Part shown: positions 31,064 to 33,411 of the stretch, one piece after another
Numbering within the stretch: the first letter of the stretch is position 1
Layout of the letters: each line of letters begins with the position of its first letter
NCBI GenBank assembly: GCA_038202925.1
Contig: JBBREM010000015.1
Location: forward strand, 1 to 33,411
From: JAEVZK01 sp038202925
GTDB taxonomy: Bacteria; Armatimonadota; Fimbriimonadia; Fimbriimonadales; Fimbriimonadaceae
DNA length: 33,411 bases
Direction: 5' to 3'
The notes under the pieces: generated by a model
Database searches by the model: none
The model's input: only the letters and a program-made list of their open reading frames with translations
Told to the model about the DNA's origin: nothing
Made by a program: the position numbers and the translations under genes

Positions 31064-32117
31064 GCTGCATCACGGTATCGATCATCGAGAGCACCATGTG
31101 TTCAAGGGTCTCGATGGCGCTGAAGGCATCGATGAGACCCTTGAGTTTGCCGTCGGCTTCGCTGATGGCGGCGAAACAAAAGGTGAGCGTCGGAAGGTCT
31201 GTGCGCCGCGCCTGCGCTATCAGCCGGGACTGCCGGTAGGGCGGCTCCTTCGCGATGTTGGGCTTCTCGGGAAACATCCTGTTTATGCTTTCCGGAGCAT
31301 TGCCAGGTTGGCAGCGGGCTTCGACGCAGAGCCTTGCCTGCCACAGCAACCGGATTTGCCGCGTGAGCATGGGCAGGATGCGGGAAAAGGCGGCCTCTTC
31401 GGCCTTGGTCTGCGATCCCACCAATACGCGCAGTTGCCGGAGCGCCTCGTGCACGTTGCCATCGACGATGGCATCGACCATCTTGAACACGTTCCACTCT
31501 CGGGATGGAACGACGACGGCGCGGATGTCGCTCTCCCGAATTTGCAGCTCCTCGCCAACATAGATCGCGAGCTTCTCAAGCTCTTCGATCGCTCGGCTAA
31601 GGCTAGCCCCTGTCATCTCGCTAATGCTCTCGGCGCCAGCCTCGCTCAGCTTCTTTCCCAGTCGCTCGGCCTCGGCGCGGATCGCCGCTTTCACCTGCTT
31701 GGGGTCTGCCGCGAAGGCGGCCACGATCCCACCGGTCGAGTTGACCAGCTTTTCCCAGTGCTTTCGCGCAGTCCCCAGCTTGCGTTGACGATTGTCGTCC
31801 CCGCTTTCGTCGTCGGCGACGAGAATCAACAGGGCGTGCTCGGGAAGCGCCTTGAGGGATGCCTCGATCCCTTCCAAATTTTCACAGCGCAAGAGGTGGC
31901 GCACGACAACGGTGCGGCGCAGGCTCAGGAAGGGCGCAGTGCCGGCGCTGCCGATCCAATCGGACGGTGCCGACGTGTCGCTTTCGAAGGTTTGCAAATC
32001 GAAATCGCCTTCCGCGGTCGCAAGTGCGATCAGCTCGTGAAGCGCGCGCAAGCGCAGGGCGTGCTCTTCGCCCGTGAGCATCACGACCCTGCTCTTAAAT
32101 AGCTTGTCGGCGGTCAT
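31050..32117 (-). CDS. holA: DNA polymerase III delta subunit
   Basis: A 355-residue clamp-loader subunit that opens the beta clamp at the replication fork. The order fits HolA: an N-terminal AAA-like domain (VVMLTGEEHALRLRALHELI, with a degenerate nucleotide site), a middle LPEHALLILVADDE strand, SEMTGASLSRAIEELEKLAIYVGE and the late EWNVFKMVDAIVDGNVHEALRQLRVLV segment, followed by the C-terminal collar domain. Length is normal. Its ATG overlaps the stop of the upstream transglutaminase gene as ATGA, so the two are translationally coupled. Its 3' end overlaps aspS on the opposite strand by 14 bases. Confidence 0.92.
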   Translation of the reverse strand: MTADKLFKSRVVMLTGEEHALRLRALHELIALATAEGDFDLQTFESDTSAPSDWIGSAGTAPFLSLRRTVVVRHLLRCENLEGIEASLKALPEHALLILVADDESGDDNRQRKLGTARKHWEKLVNSTGGIVAAFAADPKQVKAAIRAEAERLGKKLSEAGAESISEMTGASLSRAIEELEKLAIYVGEELQIRESDIRAVVVPSREWNVFKMVDAIVDGNVHEALRQLRVLVGSQTKAEEAAFSRILPMLTRQIRLLWQARLCVEARCQPGNAPESINRMFPEKPNIAKEPPYRQSRLIAQARRTDLPTLTFCFAAISEADGKLKGLIDAFSAIETLEHMVLSMIDTVMQPISA

Positions 32118-33411
32118 GCTCCTCGCCTCCTTCGTTGCCGCTTGAGATCGGACACCTGACGCCGCAACTCACGCAGCTCAGATTCGTCGATCCCTCGGAA
32201 GTAAAGGGCGGCTGAGAACTGCCGCAAGATGTTGCGGGCGCTCTCCGGAAGCGAGTGGGCGGCAGCGACAAACTCGGCGACGGTCTCGCCGACCCGGCGG
32301 GGACGCCGGTTGGCCCGGCGAAGCACGCGCTCGAAGGCTTCATATTCCCGGCCCAATCTCTTTCGGATCGCAGCCTCCCGTTTGGGGGTCCGCTGATTTG
32401 ATTTCCTTCGGCGCGGGTTCGCTTTCCGGGTGCGAGTCCAGACGAAGACACCGCCTCCACTGGCCAAGCTGGCACCGATGGCGAGTGTTATGTGGAACCA
32501 GGTCTTGCGCCAGAACGGCGTCGCGTTGTCGCGTCCGCGTTCGCTACCGTCAACCGTCGCGGCACCCTCGGTGGCATCGAAGACCATCCAGCCACCCCCC
32601 TTGAACAGCAACTCAGACCAGGCGTGCGCATCATTTTGGCGAACAACGAACCGCCCTTTGTCCTGGTCGCCCGAGAACGGATAATAGCCGGTCACGTAAC
32701 GCGCAGGAAGGTTTACCGCCCGCGACATCAAGACCATCGCGCTCGCGAAGAGGTCGCAGTAGCCCTCATGTGAAACGAAGAGGAAGTGCGAGACCGGGTC
32801 GGCGTCTGACGGCGTTGCCGCGGCGTTTAAGTTGTAGCGGCATGTCCGTTCGATGGCCTGCTTGATGGCATAGGCTTTCTCCAAATCGGTCTTGGCGTCC
32901 TTTGTGACCTGTCGCGCGAATTCCACGACGTCCGCCGGAATCGCCTCCGAACTTACGTAGCTCGGCACAAGGGCGCCCACGTCCTTCGCGGCATCAGCAA
33001 TGTTGGACCGCCCTCCGTAAGTCACAGACGTGCCGGCTAGCGGAGCATACGGCCCCTTCGTGCCGAAGGCACCTGCAAAGCCCCCCATGTTTGTCGAGGA
33101 GTAGTAATCGGTCGACTCTGCGTCGAGTTCAATCACTTCGCCCGGCGCAGGAACAACTCCGCCAAAGATCTGTACCGGGTCGATGCGAAAATGGATGGTG
33201 TGCCGATCCGCGTTGTACCGAATGCCTTGATTCCGCACGAAGGGCTCTTGGGGGCCGCGATTGCTAGCCTGCACCTGAAGCGAAGGATCGAATTCGCGCG
33301 GAAGCCACATGCCCCTTGCGTACCGGCCGTAATATTGAATTCGCAAGTATCGGGGTTCGGGCAAGGATGCGTAGAGCACCAAATCGTCGGTTAGGCGATC
33401 CGGGCCGGCAC
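32114..33411 (-). CDS. TgpA-like transglutaminase membrane protein, C-terminal part (5' end outside window)
   Basis: The frame is open to the window edge, so at least 430 residues of a larger protein are seen; the N-terminal membrane region typical of TgpA/DUF3488 proteins would lie outside. The visible part has a segment before the domain (RYLRIQYYGRYARGMW), the transglutaminase core with Cys in GYCDLFASAMVLM, His in NDAHAWSELLF and Asp in WMVFDATEG, so the Cys-His-Asp triad is intact. One membrane helix follows (FHITLAIGASLASGGGVFVW), then a basic cytoplasmic DUF4129-like tail with REYEAFERVLRRANRRP. It overlaps holA by four bases. The natural substrate is not known. Confidence 0.88.
   Translation of the reverse strand, partial: AGPDRLTDDLVLYASLPEPRYLRIQYYGRYARGMWLPREFDPSLQVQASNRGPQEPFVRNQGIRYNADRHTIHFRIDPVQIFGGVVPAPGEVIELDAESTDYYSSTNMGGFAGAFGTKGPYAPLAGTSVTYGGRSNIADAAKDVGALVPSYVSSEAIPADVVEFARQVTKDAKTDLEKAYAIKQAIERTCRYNLNAAATPSDADPVSHFLFVSHEGYCDLFASAMVLMSRAVNLPARYVTGYYPFSGDQDKGRFVVRQNDAHAWSELLFKGGGWMVFDATEGAATVDGSERGRDNATPFWRKTWFHITLAIGASLASGGGVFVWTRTRKANPRRRKSNQRTPKREAAIRKRLGREYEAFERVLRRANRRPRRVGETVAEFVAAAHSLPESARNILRQFSAALYFRGIDESELRELRRQVSDLKRQRRRRGA

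Noticed and set aside
1..33411. CRISPR array, prophage or complete insertion sequence
   Set aside because: No regularly spaced repeats of CRISPR length, no integrase, transposase or phage structural gene was found.

Overview
This is a GC-rich bacterial chromosomal segment, densely packed on both strands, with no phage genes and no complete insertion sequence. Several features together point to a deep-branching Gram-negative-type lineage such as Armatimonadota/Fimbriimonadia. These are a Pup-ligase (PafA) homologue outside an actinobacterial context, many probably leaderless genes with a TANNNT box 6-8 nt before the start codon, frequent GTG/TTG starts, and O-antigen-type polysaccharide genes. 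The lineage is an inference from gene content, not a marker-based assignment.

Layout. 1-1679: end of an ECF sigma factor, a membrane anti-sigma candidate and an RseB/MucB-like exported protein, all overlapping and co-directional. 1712-5797: class A and class B penicillin-binding proteins in tandem. 5844-9742 (minus): two family-2 glycosyltransferases and a Wzy/WaaL-type membrane polymerase/ligase with a TPR tail. 9906-11547: a structured leader, a LysM/SH3/NlpC-P60 wall hydrolase and its terminator. 11612-11989: a small exported protein. 12037-13717 (minus): a Pit phosphate transporter with its DUF47/PhoU-like partner. 13982-14057 (minus): a tRNA with a CAU anticodon, probably Ile2. 14088-16305 (minus): an exported protein and pafA. 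16366-17112: a zinc-ribbon membrane protein and a small disordered acidic protein. 17090-18775 (minus): a DoxX-like membrane protein and a SRPBCC protein. 18921-19256: a hypothetical gene ending at a bidirectional terminator.

19305-22589 (minus) is the transcription/translation cluster nusA-ylxR-infB, with a terminator-like hairpin in the nusA leader. 22748-23860 (minus) is an exported TlpA-like thioredoxin with a TPR-like tail. 24009-25267 holds folB and a short-chain dehydrogenase. 25272-26918 (minus) holds a hypothetical gene and an acetyl-xylan-esterase-like protein that has lost its catalytic Ser and His. 26919-27388 is a 470-base non-coding stretch with palindromes and the ispH promoter. 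27389-28740 holds ispH and a DCC thiol-disulfide protein. 28745-29200 (minus) is an exported NTF2-like protein. 29243-31063 is aspS, carrying what looks like an in-frame palindromic repeat. 31050-33411 (minus) holds holA and the end of a TgpA-like transglutaminase.

Most genes are housekeeping: envelope synthesis (PBPs, glycosyltransferases, wall hydrolase), phosphate uptake, translation, folate and isoprenoid synthesis, and replication. I did not find a clearly new multi-gene system. The signals most worth following are the shared leaderless-promoter architecture, heptamer-periodic repeat arrays in three spacers, the palindromic insertion in aspS, the pseudo-esterase, the pafA locus without neighbouring pup/dop/prcBA, the nusA-leader attenuator candidate and the structured leader of the wall hydrolase.
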